NCBI RefSeq assembly: GCF_013927005.1
Contig: NZ_CP055930.1
Location: forward strand, 1-64,000
Direction: 5' to 3'
DNA length: 64,000 nt
DNA from: Enterobacter sp. RHBSTW-00175
GTDB taxonomy: Bacteria > Pseudomonadota > Gammaproteobacteria > Enterobacterales > Enterobacteriaceae
In this document: positions 33,781 to 43,579 of the stretch, one piece after another
How the letters are laid out: each line of letters begins with the position of its first letter
How positions within the stretch are numbered: the first letter of the stretch is position 1
Made by a program: the position numbers and the translations under genes
The notes under the pieces: generated by a model
Databases searched by the model: none
Seen by the model: only the letters and a program-made list of their open reading frames with translations
Told to the model about the DNA's origin: nothing

Positions 33781-33855
33781 TCCCTGATTGCCACTCTACA
33801 GTCTCCGCCCCAACCCTGGCGCAGAAACGTGCAGTACGATTTACCTGCTTATCTG

Positions 33856-33882
33856 TAAAAACGCCCGGCGAGGCCGGGCGTT
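33856..33882 (-). terminator. yodC terminator
   Basis: The arms ACGCCCGGC and GCCGGGCGT with a 3-base loop are followed on the minus strand by TTTT, 7 bp past the yodC stop. Confidence 0.85.
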
Positions 33883-33888
33883 ACGTGA

Positions 33889-34071
33889 TTAAGCCTTGTC
33901 GCGCTTTTGCCGGCCTTCACCAGGCAATAGCTCGTCCTCACGAAAAGCCTCCCGCTTGATACCGTAACCATCATGCCACCGACACTCCACCATTCCGCTG
34001 GAATATCCGGTGACAATCATGCGTGGACCGCCATTCTTGGGCTTAACTTCATCACTGACCAAAAAGACCAT
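33889..34071 (-). CDS. yodC: YodC family protein (DUF2158)
   Basis: This 60-residue basic/acidic mixed protein has the short DUF2158 fold (VFLVSDEVKPKNGGPRMIVT, then GMVECRWHDG). Function unknown. It is found in the same place in E. coli between dgcQ and yedI. A CAGGAGGCAGGT ribosome binding site precedes the ATG and a strong terminator follows. Confidence 0.92.
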   Translation of the reverse strand: MVFLVSDEVKPKNGGPRMIVTGYSSGMVECRWHDGYGIKREAFREDELLPGEGRQKRDKA

Positions 34072-34149
34072 ACCTGCCTCCTGTATCAGGGTGAAACTGT
34101 TTCAATTTAGACGAGGAATGGCCTTTTTGCATCCCTGAGAAGGTAACAA

Positions 34150-35061
34150 TTAGTGCGACGTTCCACGCATCTTTTCGACCAGTTTTACCACCGCGACCAC
34201 CACGCCACCGATGATAAATCCCAGTACCAGATTTACCAGAGTTGGTACAACCGCCGCCGCAATGGCTCCTTGCCCCGAGGCAAACTGTTCAATAGCGTGG
34301 TGAAGTGGTGCAATGCCGTGTACCACAATCCCGCCCCCCACAAGGAACATAGCCAGGGTGCCCACAACCGACAATATTTTCATCAGCCACGGCGCCAGCA
34401 CCAGTAACCCTTTACCAACTGTCTGCGCAATAACGCTCGACTTCTCGGCCAGCCAGTAGCCCATATCGTCCAGTTTGACGATAATCCCCACCAGACCATA
34501 CACCCCCACGGTCACCAGAATCGCGATACCAGAGAGGATCAGCACCTGATTAAGCAGCGGCGATTCAGAGACAATCCCGAGTGTAATCGCCACGATTTCC
34601 GCCGACAGAATAAAGTCAGTACGAATGGCGCCTTTGATCTTATCGCGCTCGAAAGCCGTCGGGTCCTGAGCGGCAAGCGCCTCCAGACGTTGCTGGCGCG
34701 CCAGTGGCGTCTCATTTTCTTTTCGGGACGCAAATGAATGCAGGACCTTTTCCACGCCCTCAAAACAGAGAAACGCCCCCCCCACCATCAATAGCGGTGT
34801 AATGGCCCACGGAATGAAGGCACTAATCAGCAGCGCCAGCGGCACCAGGATCACTTTGTTAATAAACGATCCCTTTGCCACGCCCCAGACAACCGGCAAT
34901 TCACGGTTTGCCCGCACCCCGGTCACCTGCTGGGCATTCAGCGATAAATCATCCCCCAGGACGCCGGCGGTCTTTTTTGCCGCCAGTTTTCCCATGACCG
35001 AAATGTCATCCAGCAAGGTGGCAATATCGTCCAGCAATGTTAACAAGCTACTTCCTGCCAA
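34150..35061 (-). CDS. yedI: YedI family inner membrane protein (DUF808)
   Basis: This is a DUF808 membrane protein with several hydrophobic helices and unknown function. I place the start at the TTG at 35061 (reading [20 protein letters not shown]), with AAGGA seven bases upstream, giving 303 residues, near the usual length. The only upstream in-frame ATG (35133) would add 24 residues with no family support. Other features are the conserved [20 protein letters not shown] and [19 protein letters not shown] stretches. Confidence 0.9.
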   Translation of the reverse strand: MAGSSLLTLLDDIATLLDDISVMGKLAAKKTAGVLGDDLSLNAQQVTGVRANRELPVVWGVAKGSFINKVILVPLALLISAFIPWAITPLLMVGGAFLCFEGVEKVLHSFASRKENETPLARQQRLEALAAQDPTAFERDKIKGAIRTDFILSAEIVAITLGIVSESPLLNQVLILSGIAILVTVGVYGLVGIIVKLDDMGYWLAEKSSVIAQTVGKGLLVLAPWLMKILSVVGTLAMFLVGGGIVVHGIAPLHHAIEQFASGQGAIAAAVVPTLVNLVLGFIIGGVVVAVVKLVEKMRGTSH

Positions 35062-35239
35062 AATCTCTATCCTTCTTTTTTTGGTAATTAGGTGAATAGT
35101 ATGGAGCAAAAGCCAAAACCCTGGAACAGGCACCTCAAGTCAACAAAAAATTCACATCAACTACACAATTAAAGGGCTCGCCAGCGAGATAGTTTTCACG
35201 TTTACTATCAGCGACCTTTTTATTTCGTCGTGAGGGACT

Positions 35240-36154
35240 ATGCGTTTCCGGCACCTGTTACCGCTCCTTGGAGCGCTTTTTTCACTGTATATCATCTGGG
35301 GTTCCACCTATTTTGTCATTCGTATCGGTGTGGAAAGCTGGCCCCCCCTGATGATGGCGGGTACGCGTTTTCTCTCGGCGGGCGTGCTGCTGACGGCCTT
35401 TTTATTGCTGCGTGGGCATAAACTCCCGCCTCTGCGCCCGATGTTAAATGCGGCCCTGATTGGCGTACTGTTGCTGGCCGTGGGTAATGGTTTTGTAACC
35501 GTGGCAGAACACCAGAATGTGCCATCCGGCATCGCTGCGGTGGTCGTGGCCACAGTGCCGCTGTTTACGCTGTGCTTTAGTCGTCTTTTCGGTATCCGGA
35601 CCCGTAAACTGGAATGGATGGGAATTGGTATCGGGCTTGCGGGGATTATTCTGCTTAACAGCGGCGGCAATCTGAGCGGAAATCCGTGGGGGGCAATTCT
35701 TATTCTGATTGGCTCTATGAGCTGGGCGTTCGGTTCCGTTTATGGCTCCCGCATCGAATTGCCGTCCGGCATGATGGCAGGTGCGATTGAGATGCTCGCG
35801 GCAGGTGTTGTGCTGTTCATCGCCTCCATGATTTCCGGTGAAAAACTGACAGCAATGCCGGATTTATCAGGTTTCCTGGCCGTAGGGTATCTGGCTCTGT
35901 TTGGCTCCATTATCGCCATCAACGCATATATGTTCCTGATCCGTAATGTTTCGCCGGCTGTGGCAACCAGCTATGCCTACGTCAACCCGGTTGTGGCCGT
36001 ATTGCTGGGAACGGGATTCGCGGGCGAGACACTGTCGCCAGTTGAATGGCTGGCGTTAGGGGTGATTATTATGGCGGTTGTGCTGGTGACATTAGGCAAG
36101 TATTTGCTGCCCGCTAAACCTGTGGTGACGCCTTGTGAGGCGGATAAACTGTAA
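35240..36154 (+). CDS. yedA: EamA/DMT family transporter YedA
   Basis: YedA is a ten-helix drug/metabolite transporter of the EamA family with no proven substrate in E. coli. The 304-residue product has two EamA repeats (IIWGSTYFVIRIGVESWPP in the first, SYAYVNPVVAVLLG in the second) and matches E. coli YedA along its whole length. Its last 41 bp overlap the convergent vsr. Confidence 0.95.
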   Translation: MRFRHLLPLLGALFSLYIIWGSTYFVIRIGVESWPPLMMAGTRFLSAGVLLTAFLLLRGHKLPPLRPMLNAALIGVLLLAVGNGFVTVAEHQNVPSGIAAVVVATVPLFTLCFSRLFGIRTRKLEWMGIGIGLAGIILLNSGGNLSGNPWGAILILIGSMSWAFGSVYGSRIELPSGMMAGAIEMLAAGVVLFIASMISGEKLTAMPDLSGFLAVGYLALFGSIIAINAYMFLIRNVSPAVATSYAYVNPVVAVLLGTGFAGETLSPVEWLALGVIIMAVVLVTLGKYLLPAKPVVTPCEADKL

Positions 36155-36617
36155 AAGGGTGAATGCCCTGAGTGTCTATCTGCGCGGCCTGACCGCCGCC
36201 GCAGATCCACTCTTCCAGACGCTCGGTAAGCCCTGCATCATCCAGCTTCATTTTGCCGCGTAATGCGCATTCCCACACCACCAGCACCCGCCATCCTTGC
36301 GAGATAAGCAGCCCGATATCGCGCGTGTCGCGCGCCACATTCTTGCCAATTTTGTCCAGCCAGAAATCGGTGCGGGTAGCAGGCACTTTGAACAGATAGC
36401 AGTTGTGGTGATGCCAGAAACAACCGTGGGTAAAGATGATGCACTGGTAGAGATCGATAACGAAATCAGGACGCCCCGGAAGCGCGGCATCCTGAACCCG
36501 AAAATCAAACCCTGCCTGAGCCAGCAACCCTGCCAGCCGTTTTTCGATTGCGGTATCACGCGTGCCGATAGCACGCATGTTTTTGCTGCGGGTGGCCTTA
36601 TTGTGCACATCCGTCAT
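36114..36617 (-). CDS. vsr: Very short patch repair endonuclease Vsr
   Basis: Vsr nicks 5' of the T in T:G mismatches that arise from deamination of Dcm-methylated cytosine. The 167-residue product starts at [20 protein letters not shown] (36617; a start nine codons earlier is rejected) and has the catalytic core RPDFVID (metal Asp) and [13 protein letters not shown] (His, zinc ligands). The C-terminus continues about ten residues past the E. coli end (IDTQGIH), into DNA shared with yedA. The start overlaps dcm by 20 bp, as in E. coli. Confidence 0.95.
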   Translation of the reverse strand: MTDVHNKATRSKNMRAIGTRDTAIEKRLAGLLAQAGFDFRVQDAALPGRPDFVIDLYQCIIFTHGCFWHHHNCYLFKVPATRTDFWLDKIGKNVARDTRDIGLLISQGWRVLVVWECALRGKMKLDDAGLTERLEEWICGGGQAAQIDTQGIHPFTVYPPHKASPQV

Positions 36618-38031
36618 TGACGGTCTCACTCTCACGAAGCGCAACGGCCTGTCTGATGCGCGATGCCAGCAATTTTGCTACCGCAGCAAACGCCGGAACT
36701 ACCACCGAGTTACCAAACTGACGATACGCCTGGGTGTCGGACACCGGAATACGGAAGTTATACCCTTGCGGTGTTTCAAAACCCATCAGCCGGGCGCACT
36801 CGCGTGGAGTTAAACGGCGCGGTCGGTGAAGCTGGTTCTGCGGGTCGTCAAAATCCTTCTCGCCCAGTGCTTTATCCCATCCACGGTCGATGAGGATCTC
36901 TGCGCCATCTTTGTAATAGCGGGCCGATAAAGTACGGGTCACACTGCCCGGCTCTTTCGGGTTAACCATACCGAAACCGAAGCCATTACCTTTGGCCTGG
37001 TGCTTTTTGGCATAGCGATAGAGGTACTTCCACAGCACTGGCGTCAGGATGAACTTCGCGTCCACAGCAGGTTCCAGTAGTTCAGCAACGGTTAGACGAC
37101 GCGCCGGATACAAAGACGGGATATCCCGCAGGGTGAAATCCCCCTTCAGATTAAGGTCGCGACGGAATCCCACCAGCACAATGCGCTCACGATGTTGCGG
37201 CAGGAAATGTTTGCCATCGATAATTTTCGGATCGTCGGCTCCCATATCCTGTGAATCCGCCACATCGTAACCAAGGTCATCGAGCGTTTGCATGATGATA
37301 CGGAAGGTTTTCCCGCCATCGTGGCTCTTTAAATTCTTCACGTTTTCCAGCACAAAAATGGCCGGACGGCGGGCATCAATAATACGGGCCACATCAAAAA
37401 ACAGCGTCCCCTGGGTGTCGCAGGCAAAGCCGTGGGCGCGTCCTAACGCATTTTTCTTCGACACCCCGGCTAACGAAAACGGCTGGCACGGGAAGCCCGC
37501 CAGCAGCACATCATGTTCCGGGATGGTCTGGCGTATATGTTCAGCAGCGTCTTTATCGGTTACACCGTCTTTATGGCTCAGGGTCGCTTCGCGGATATCG
37601 GCATTAAACTGGTGGCTGGCAGGATCGCAATACCAGTTCGCTTTATAGGTGCGCACGGCATGTTTGTTCCATTCGCTGGTAAATACGCACTGGCCGCCAA
37701 TGGCTTCAAAACCGTGCCGGATACCGCCGATACCGGCAAAGAGATCGATAAAACGGAAAGCATAGTTCGGGTGTGCAGCCGGAGGGCGCGGAAGCAAATT
37801 TTGCAGATAGCGATATTCACCGTCGCTCAGACGATGCCCCGCCCGCTCGCTGGTCAGCAGTCTTTTCAGTATTGCCGGGCTCCAGTGGCTTTCACCGTAA
37901 GCCTCCAGCTGGTTTGCCAGGCTTTTTGCATCATAGATATCCAGCAACTGACGCAGTAATGCCTGCACAGCTACCGTAGATTTCGCCGCCTGCGCTGGCG
38001 CGGGTTCAGTCACTGATCGATTTTCCTGCAT
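36598..38031 (-). CDS. dcm: DNA cytosine methyltransferase Dcm
   Basis: Dcm methylates the inner cytosine of CCWGG at C5. The 477-residue protein shows the C5-methyltransferase motifs in order: FAGIGG (motif I, about residues 96-101), [11 protein letters not shown] with the catalytic Cys (IV), FVLENVKNL (VI), [13 protein letters not shown] (VIII), and [10 protein letters not shown] (X). It has the N-terminal extension typical of Dcm. It is translationally linked with the repair gene vsr. Confidence 0.97.
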   Translation of the reverse strand: MQENRSVTEPAPAQAAKSTVAVQALLRQLLDIYDAKSLANQLEAYGESHWSPAILKRLLTSERAGHRLSDGEYRYLQNLLPRPPAAHPNYAFRFIDLFAGIGGIRHGFEAIGGQCVFTSEWNKHAVRTYKANWYCDPASHQFNADIREATLSHKDGVTDKDAAEHIRQTIPEHDVLLAGFPCQPFSLAGVSKKNALGRAHGFACDTQGTLFFDVARIIDARRPAIFVLENVKNLKSHDGGKTFRIIMQTLDDLGYDVADSQDMGADDPKIIDGKHFLPQHRERIVLVGFRRDLNLKGDFTLRDIPSLYPARRLTVAELLEPAVDAKFILTPVLWKYLYRYAKKHQAKGNGFGFGMVNPKEPGSVTRTLSARYYKDGAEILIDRGWDKALGEKDFDDPQNQLHRPRRLTPRECARLMGFETPQGYNFRIPVSDTQAYRQFGNSVVVPAFAAVAKLLASRIRQAVALRESETVNDGCAQ

Positions 38032-38074
38032 TCTTTTAACCGGACAATAAAGACTGGAAACAGATTACCACAGT

Positions 38075-38776
38075 TCAGGCCTGCAAACTGCGACGGAAGC
38101 GGCTCTGCACCTGGCTGTCGACACCCAGGCAGTCGCCCTGTAATTCGGCGCTCAGTTTCGCCATAAACTGAATCAGGTAATCGGCATTGTGACGTGCCAT
38201 GTCGCGCCCGATTTCCGTTTGCATGGTTTCGGGCAGACGCAGCAGTTTGGTCTGGAAATGATCCAGTGCAAAGGCTTTGTCATTCAACGTACGTGAATCG
38301 GCAAAGGGATCATTAGCATCAAACAATGGCACGCCTAATGCCCCCGATACGGCAAAAACACGCGCCAGGCCAATGGCGCCAAGTGCTTCAAGCCTGTCAG
38401 CATCCTGGACAATTTTCGCCTCCTGAGTGCGAGGCGCGATCCCGGCGCTAAAGCTGTGCGCTTCTATTGCATGTTCCACGGCACTGTAGCGCTCTGGCGG
38501 AAAATCAGGGAAATCGTCCGCCAGGATCTGGCGTGCCTTGCGTGCCGCAAGCGCTGAGGACTGGCTGCGTTCAGGGTGATTTTTTGGCAGGCTGACAATG
38601 TCATGGAAATAGCATGAGGTGAGCACCACCAGCGGATCGACGGCCTCGTTGACCATCATCTTCTGTGCCGTCAGCCAGACCCGGCGAAAGTGCGAGATAT
38701 CATGTGCGGTATCATCGGTAGAATGATGTTGCTCCAGCCAGCTTTCGAAGCGGCGTTGCCACTGCGCAAGTTCCAT
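38075..38776 (-). CDS. yedJ: HD-domain phosphohydrolase YedJ
   Basis: YedJ is a 233-residue HD-superfamily metal hydrolase of unknown substrate. Metal-binding motifs are H...HD at CYFHDIV (about residues 57-63) with the upstream [10 protein letters not shown] and downstream [18 protein letters not shown]. It is placed as in E. coli downstream of yedR and upstream of dcm on the same strand. Confidence 0.94.
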   Translation of the reverse strand: MELAQWQRRFESWLEQHHSTDDTAHDISHFRRVWLTAQKMMVNEAVDPLVVLTSCYFHDIVSLPKNHPERSQSSALAARKARQILADDFPDFPPERYSAVEHAIEAHSFSAGIAPRTQEAKIVQDADRLEALGAIGLARVFAVSGALGVPLFDANDPFADSRTLNDKAFALDHFQTKLLRLPETMQTEIGRDMARHNADYLIQFMAKLSAELQGDCLGVDSQVQSRFRRSLQA

Positions 38777-38827
38777 AATCTTGTCCTGTCGCCAAAACGG
38801 CTACAATAGCAACTTTCCGTACGGCTA

Positions 38828-39097
38828 TCACGGCCTGTCGGCACGGGGACGCGTGTACCAGGCAATCCCACCCAGAATCAGGCCAACAGCACCCAGAACT
38901 AAAAACCCCAGGAATGCGCCAAGCCATTTACCGCTGGTTGACCCTAAATCGCCCTCCACAACGGCACACGACACGGCAGGAATTTTACTGACAACCCACA
39001 CATAGCGGACCATGGCCCACATGAAATATCCACAAAATGCATAGAACACCCACAGGGCCAGTTTGCCTCCCAGGCTACGATCGTTTTTTTGTTCCAT
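38828..39097 (-). CDS. yedR: YedR-like small inner membrane protein
   Basis: An 89-residue protein with two clear transmembrane helices (LALWVFYAFCGYFMWAMVRY and GAFLGFLVLGAVGLILGGIA). I use the ATG at 39097 (MEQKNDRSLG) with GGGG upstream; a start 16 codons earlier is possible. Assigned as YedR by its place between yedJ and the porin and its two-helix form; I could not compare sequences directly. Function is unknown. Confidence 0.75.
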   Translation of the reverse strand: MEQKNDRSLGGKLALWVFYAFCGYFMWAMVRYVWVVSKIPAVSCAVVEGDLGSTSGKWLGAFLGFLVLGAVGLILGGIAWYTRPRADRP

Positions 39098-39722
39098 TCT
39101 CAACCCCAGTTTCACGGTCGCTACGTTACCGGTTTCACATCGCACATTCGTTTTTTGTGATTTTTATCACATTTTTTCGCTGAATGCTGGCCCTGGCGGC
39201 ACTTTCTGCACCTCAGTTTGCGTTAAGTTGATCTCAGACAAATTTCCCACACTGCGCTTGCCACTTTGCATGGTGAAGGCACTAATTCCGATTCCCCTTC
39301 ATTTAAACCGTTTGCGTAAAATACAATTACAGCAGAAAACGTTTTTCTTCCATCACCTATTTTTATAGCCATTTATTTCAATGAGATATTTAATGAACGT
39401 GTTTTAAAACCTCGAATAAATACATACAAAATACAAATACCAAAGCCCAAAATTCGTTCTAACTCATTTACAAAATCAATAACCGCAACTCACAGCCAAT
39501 ACATAACACCATGAAAATATAAGCATAACTCATGAAAATACTTTTCCAACACTCATAGATTTGAAAAATAAAGAGATTAATAGAAATATATTGAAATAAA
39601 AATAATCATTTAATTACATTTATTTTTGAACGAATTTCACATCACATAGAATAGTATCGACGCTGTAATTACGGAGGGTGATTACGTATATTCATAGAAT
39701 CTATATTTATAGGGAATATATA
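39098..39722. promoter_or_regulatory. Long AT-rich upstream region of the porin gene
   Basis: About 620 bp without a supportable gene, becoming extremely AT-rich from about 39360. For Salmonella ompS1 a long AT-rich 5' region is known to bind H-NS and be relieved by OmpR and LeuO; this layout is alike. E. coli encodes the sRNA RseX between yedR and yedS; I could not recognise it here. Confidence 0.55.
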
Positions 39723-40865
39723 ATGAAAAGAAAAGTTCTGGCAATTCTTGTACCCGCAATGTTAATCGCAGGCGCAGCAAATGCGGCTGAAATTTACAAC
39801 AAAAACGGTAATAAAGTTGACTTGTACGGTAAAGTCGATGCACGTCATACCTTCTCTGATAACCCTGGCGACGATGGTGATGAAACCTACGTGCAGATTG
39901 GTTTCAAAGGCGAAACCCAGATCACTAACGATCTGGTTGGTTACGGTCAGTGGGAATATAAGACCTACGCAAATGACACTGAGGGCGCCGGTGATAAATC
40001 ATTCAACCGACTGGCATATGCTGGCCTGAAGTATGGTGAATACGGTTCATTTGATTACGGTCGTAATTACGGCGTTGTCTATGACGTTGAAGCCTGGACG
40101 GATATGCTTCCAGTATTCGGTGGCGATTCTTACACCTGGACTGACAACTTTATGAATGGCCGTGCTAACGGTCTGGCAACTTACCGTAACTCTGATTTCT
40201 TCGGCCTGGTTGATGGCCTGAACTTCGCGTTACAGTATCAAGGCGCTAACGAAGGTCAGGATCAAACAGAAGATCAGGAAGGCACCAAAAACGGTCATGA
40301 CGATGTACGTTTCCAGAACGGTGACGGCTTCGGTATCTCCACGTCTTATGACTTCTCTGGTGATCTGTCTGGCCTGAGCCTCGGTGCAGCATACTCCTCT
40401 TCTGACCGTACTAATGAGCAAGTTGCATATGGCAAAAGCTCAGAAAGCGTCGGTTATGCTGGCGGTGAAAAGGCAGAAGCCTGGACCGTTGGTGCGAAAT
40501 ACGATGCTAACAGCATCTATCTGGCAATGATGTATGCTGAAACCAGCAACATGACGCCAATCGGTAACTTTGGTATCGCCAACCAGACTCAGAACTTTGA
40601 AGCAGTCGCACAATACCAGTTCGACTTCGGACTGCGTCCTTCTTTGGCATGGGTTTACTCAAAAGGTAAAGATCTGGACGGTAAGGGATTCAATAAGGAC
40701 TTGGTTAACTATATCGACCTGGGCATGACCTATAGCTTCAACAAAAACTTCTCCACCTATGTTGATTATAAAATCAACATGCTGGATCAGGACGAAGCTT
40801 TGTATGATGCATACGATATTTCTACCGATGACATCGTTGGTATTGGCATGACCTACCAGTTCTAA
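39723..40865 (+). CDS. ompS1: General porin of the OmpC/OmpF family (OmpS1/YedS type)
   Basis: A 380-residue trimeric outer membrane porin. Signal peptide [21 protein letters not shown] is cut before AEIYNK; the 16-strand barrel ends with the C-terminal Phe (MTYQF) needed for BAM. Loop 3 is present ([11 protein letters not shown]). Compared with OmpF, the constriction Arg42 is Gln (TYVQIGF, mature residue 37) and Glu117 is Val (LPVFGG, mature residue 110), while Asp113, Arg82 and Arg132 equivalents are kept. The start at 39723 is the signal peptide start. Its place beside yedR matches yedS/ompS1. Confidence 0.88.
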   Translation: MKRKVLAILVPAMLIAGAANAAEIYNKNGNKVDLYGKVDARHTFSDNPGDDGDETYVQIGFKGETQITNDLVGYGQWEYKTYANDTEGAGDKSFNRLAYAGLKYGEYGSFDYGRNYGVVYDVEAWTDMLPVFGGDSYTWTDNFMNGRANGLATYRNSDFFGLVDGLNFALQYQGANEGQDQTEDQEGTKNGHDDVRFQNGDGFGISTSYDFSGDLSGLSLGAAYSSSDRTNEQVAYGKSSESVGYAGGEKAEAWTVGAKYDANSIYLAMMYAETSNMTPIGNFGIANQTQNFEAVAQYQFDFGLRPSLAWVYSKGKDLDGKGFNKDLVNYIDLGMTYSFNKNFSTYVDYKINMLDQDEALYDAYDISTDDIVGIGMTYQF

Positions 40866-40881
40866 TCCCCCAAAAACACCA

Positions 40882-40906
40882 AAGCCCGCTTCTTGCGGGC
40901 TTTTTT
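40882..40906 (+). terminator. Porin gene terminator
   Basis: The arms AAGCCCGC and GCGGGCTT are followed by TTTTT, 16 bp past the porin stop; A-rich flank makes it usable in both directions for the convergent MurQ-like gene. Confidence 0.9.
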
Positions 40907-40923
40907 GTCTCACGCTTTAGTGA

Positions 40924-41787
40924 TTAAGGCGCTTCCTGCAAGGCCACCCGAATAAACCCATTATTCTGTGAAAGCAGTTCATGGGCATTCCACGCATCCA
41001 GGCCGGTCAGCACCATCAGCACGGCGGTTTTACAGTTGTGATTGCAGCTTTCCAGCGCGGCTTTCGCTACCGCCCGGGTACAGCCGCCCGCTTCCATCAC
41101 GATTGCAATTTGCCGTTCTGTCCATTTGGTACTGCTGGCTTCAAGATCCACCCGCAGATTGCTGTAAACGCGCCCGCTACGAACCGCCAGACCGGTGGTC
41201 ACCATATTAAGGATCATTTTCTGGGCGATCCCGGCTTTAGTGTTGCTAAAACCCGCCACCACATCAGCGCCCAGCTCAGGTGCGATCACCATGCTCGCCA
41301 GCTGTGCCGCTTCACTTTGCGCATCGCTGGTGATGACCGCCAGCGGCGACCCCAACGACCAGGCGTGTCGCATTGCTCCCCACACCCACGGCGTTTTACC
41401 GCTGACGGTCAGGGCCAACATCATATCGTGCTCGCCAAATTTGATTGCCTGGAGTTCGGCCACACCCCGTTCATAATTTCCGGCGCCGTCACCCGCCGTA
41501 AGGGCAATAACGGGATGCTTGCCTGGTGCATACTCTTTCGCCGCCTGTTCTGCTACCCGCCCGGAAGGCCCCGCCCCCACAATCACCAGGCGGCCGCCAT
41601 GGCTCAGGGTTGCCGCAGCGTTATCAACCACGCGGGCAATGGTGTTTAAAAATGGGGTAATGGCAGAGGAGATGTTTGCGTCTTCCTGGTGAATGACTTG
41701 CAGCATGTCCAGCGTGGATAATCTATCAATGTTGATCGTGCTGGAATGCCGTCTTTCCTTGACTGAACCGGTAAGCATAGTGCTCAT
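40924..41787 (-). CDS. SIS-domain MurQ paralogue, shortened lid
   Basis: A 287-residue relative of N-acetylmuramic acid 6-phosphate etherase. It aligns with MurQ from INIDRLSTLDMLQVI through the SIS fold (GGRLVIVGAGPSGRV; ALTVSGKTPWVWGAM) to the C-terminal ACNHNCKTAVLMVL-like end. The first catalytic Glu (E83 of E. coli MurQ) has a match at Glu85 (KEYAPG), but the segment holding the second, E114 in AVEGAED, is missing in a gap of about 14 residues, and GAGTSG has become GAGPSG. The ATG at 41787 has AGGAGG upstream; an earlier start (41859) is rejected. It is divergent from dcuS. True substrate unknown. Confidence 0.8.
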   Translation of the reverse strand: MSTMLTGSVKERRHSSTINIDRLSTLDMLQVIHQEDANISSAITPFLNTIARVVDNAAATLSHGGRLVIVGAGPSGRVAEQAAKEYAPGKHPVIALTAGDGAGNYERGVAELQAIKFGEHDMMLALTVSGKTPWVWGAMRHAWSLGSPLAVITSDAQSEAAQLASMVIAPELGADVVAGFSNTKAGIAQKMILNMVTTGLAVRSGRVYSNLRVDLEASSTKWTERQIAIVMEAGGCTRAVAKAALESCNHNCKTAVLMVLTGLDAWNAHELLSQNNGFIRVALQEAP

Positions 41788-41950
41788 AAACAGCCTCCTT
41801 ATTATGAGTTCACACACACTATAAAGGGTTTTATATAGATGACATGCGAGGAGGTTCACGAAAAGAGGAGCAAAGGCAAGTTTTACATAGCTTTAAGAAA
41901 CGCCCGTCATCGGCGATAATTAGCCCTTTCTTATTCATCGCGGAGTGTTG

Positions 41951-43579
41951 ATGAGCGATTTGCAGCCTTTTCCCCTGACGCGCAAGCGCCCCATGAAGCT
42001 GAACACACTGGTCACCCTGATGGTCTGCGCCATTATCGGATCGGTACTGCTGGTCGTGTTCGCGCTCTATTCTGTGCAAATCACCAGGGCAACGCGCGAT
42101 GATGTTAAAGATACCGCCCTGGGGATTGCCAGAACGCTGGCCGACAGCCCGGAGGTCAAGCGCGGGCTGATGCAACCGCCGCAGGCCGATATCATTCAGC
42201 CCATTGCACAGGCCATCACGCAGCGCAACGATCTGCTGTTCACGGTCGTGACCGATATGCGGGGGATTCGGTACTCTCACCCGAACGAAGCGCTCTTAGG
42301 GCTACATTTTATCGGGGATGACCTGACCCCGGCGCTGGAGGGAAAAGAGAACGTCTCCGTCAATCGGGGCGTACTCGCAGAGGCGCTGCGTGTGTTTACC
42401 CCCATCTATGATGCGCAACACGAACAGATTGGCGTTGTCGTGGTGGGGATTTCACTCAATAAAGTTGAAGAGCAAATCACGCGCGGGCGGCAAAATGCCC
42501 TCTGGACCATCCTGTTCAGTATCCTGATGAGCTCTCTTGGGATCTGGGGCCTGGTCCGCGTCCTGAAGCGTATTCTGTTTGGCCTGGAGCCTTATGAAAT
42601 CTCCGCGCTGTTTGAGCAACGTCAGGCGATGTTACAGTCCTTGCGTGAAGGAGTTGTCGCCGTCGACATTCACGGACGGGTCACGATGATAAACCACGCA
42701 GCCCGGCAGATTTTGCTGCTGCCATCGGGCCAATCCGCTGAAAACTCGGGTGAACCACCCCACTCCCCTCTACTGGCAAGCCTGAGAGAGGTGTCAAAAA
42801 CCGGGGTTGCCCGTCAGGATCAGGAGATCAGCTGCAACGGCCGTTTGCTGCTCTGTAATATGGTGCCTGTTAAGAGCCAGAATCAGGTGATTGGGGCCAT
42901 CAGCACTTTCCGTGATAAGACTGAAATCAGCCAGTTGATGCAACGCATTGACGGCATGGTCAACTACGTCGATGCCCTGCGTTCCCATACCCACGAGTTT
43001 ATGAATAAGCTGCATGTCATCCTGGGTTTGCTGCACATGAAGCGTTACGACAAACTGGAAGAGTACATTATCCAGACCGCGCAAAATTACCAGACTGACA
43101 TCGGCGCGATTCAGGGCAAGATTAAGTCCCCGGTGATCGCGGGCTTTTTACTGGGCAAAATTAATCGCGCCAAGGAGGCCGGTTTTACCCTGACCCTGGC
43201 CGATGAGTGTCTGCTCCCGGATTGCACCAACGAAGAACAGGTCGCGGTGCTCATTACCGTGCTCGGTAATTTGATTGAAAATGCACTGGATGCGATGACG
43301 GGCCAGCGCGAAGGCGAAATTAGCCTGCTACTGCACTACCAGAATGGCTGGCTCAGCTGTGAAGTTAGCGATGACGGCCCCGGAATTGACCCCGTGCGGC
43401 TGGAAGATATTTTTAATAAAGGCTACTCAACGAAAGGTGAAAACCGTGGTGTTGGGCTGTTCCTTGCTCGCCAGCAGATCCACAACCTCGGCGGAGACAT
43501 CACCGTCGAGTCGGAACCTGGCGTTTTTACCCAATTTTTTGTTCAGATCCCCTGGGATAGCGAGAGGAATATCGCGTGA
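41951..43579 (+). CDS. dcuS: DcuS-like C4-dicarboxylate/citrate sensor kinase
   Basis: A membrane sensor histidine kinase of the CitA/DcuS family. The 542-residue product has helix 1 (VTLMVCAIIGSVLLVVFALY, about residues 21-40), a periplasmic PAS domain with all four DcuS ligand residues at identical numbers (Arg107 and His110 in RYSH, Phe120, Arg147), helix 2 (about 180-205), a cytoplasmic PAS domain, the H-box HEFMNKLHVILGLLHM and an ATPase domain (NLIENALDAM, DDGPGID, GVGLFLARQ). I prefer the ATG at 41951 with CGGAG upstream. Its stop overlaps dcuR (ATGA on the GTGATAA junction). It may be a paralogue of the dcuB-linked system. Confidence 0.9.
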   Translation: MSDLQPFPLTRKRPMKLNTLVTLMVCAIIGSVLLVVFALYSVQITRATRDDVKDTALGIARTLADSPEVKRGLMQPPQADIIQPIAQAITQRNDLLFTVVTDMRGIRYSHPNEALLGLHFIGDDLTPALEGKENVSVNRGVLAEALRVFTPIYDAQHEQIGVVVVGISLNKVEEQITRGRQNALWTILFSILMSSLGIWGLVRVLKRILFGLEPYEISALFEQRQAMLQSLREGVVAVDIHGRVTMINHAARQILLLPSGQSAENSGEPPHSPLLASLREVSKTGVARQDQEISCNGRLLLCNMVPVKSQNQVIGAISTFRDKTEISQLMQRIDGMVNYVDALRSHTHEFMNKLHVILGLLHMKRYDKLEEYIIQTAQNYQTDIGAIQGKIKSPVIAGFLLGKINRAKEAGFTLTLADECLLPDCTNEEQVAVLITVLGNLIENALDAMTGQREGEISLLLHYQNGWLSCEVSDDGPGIDPVRLEDIFNKGYSTKGENRGVGLFLARQQIHNLGGDITVESEPGVFTQFFVQIPWDSERNIA

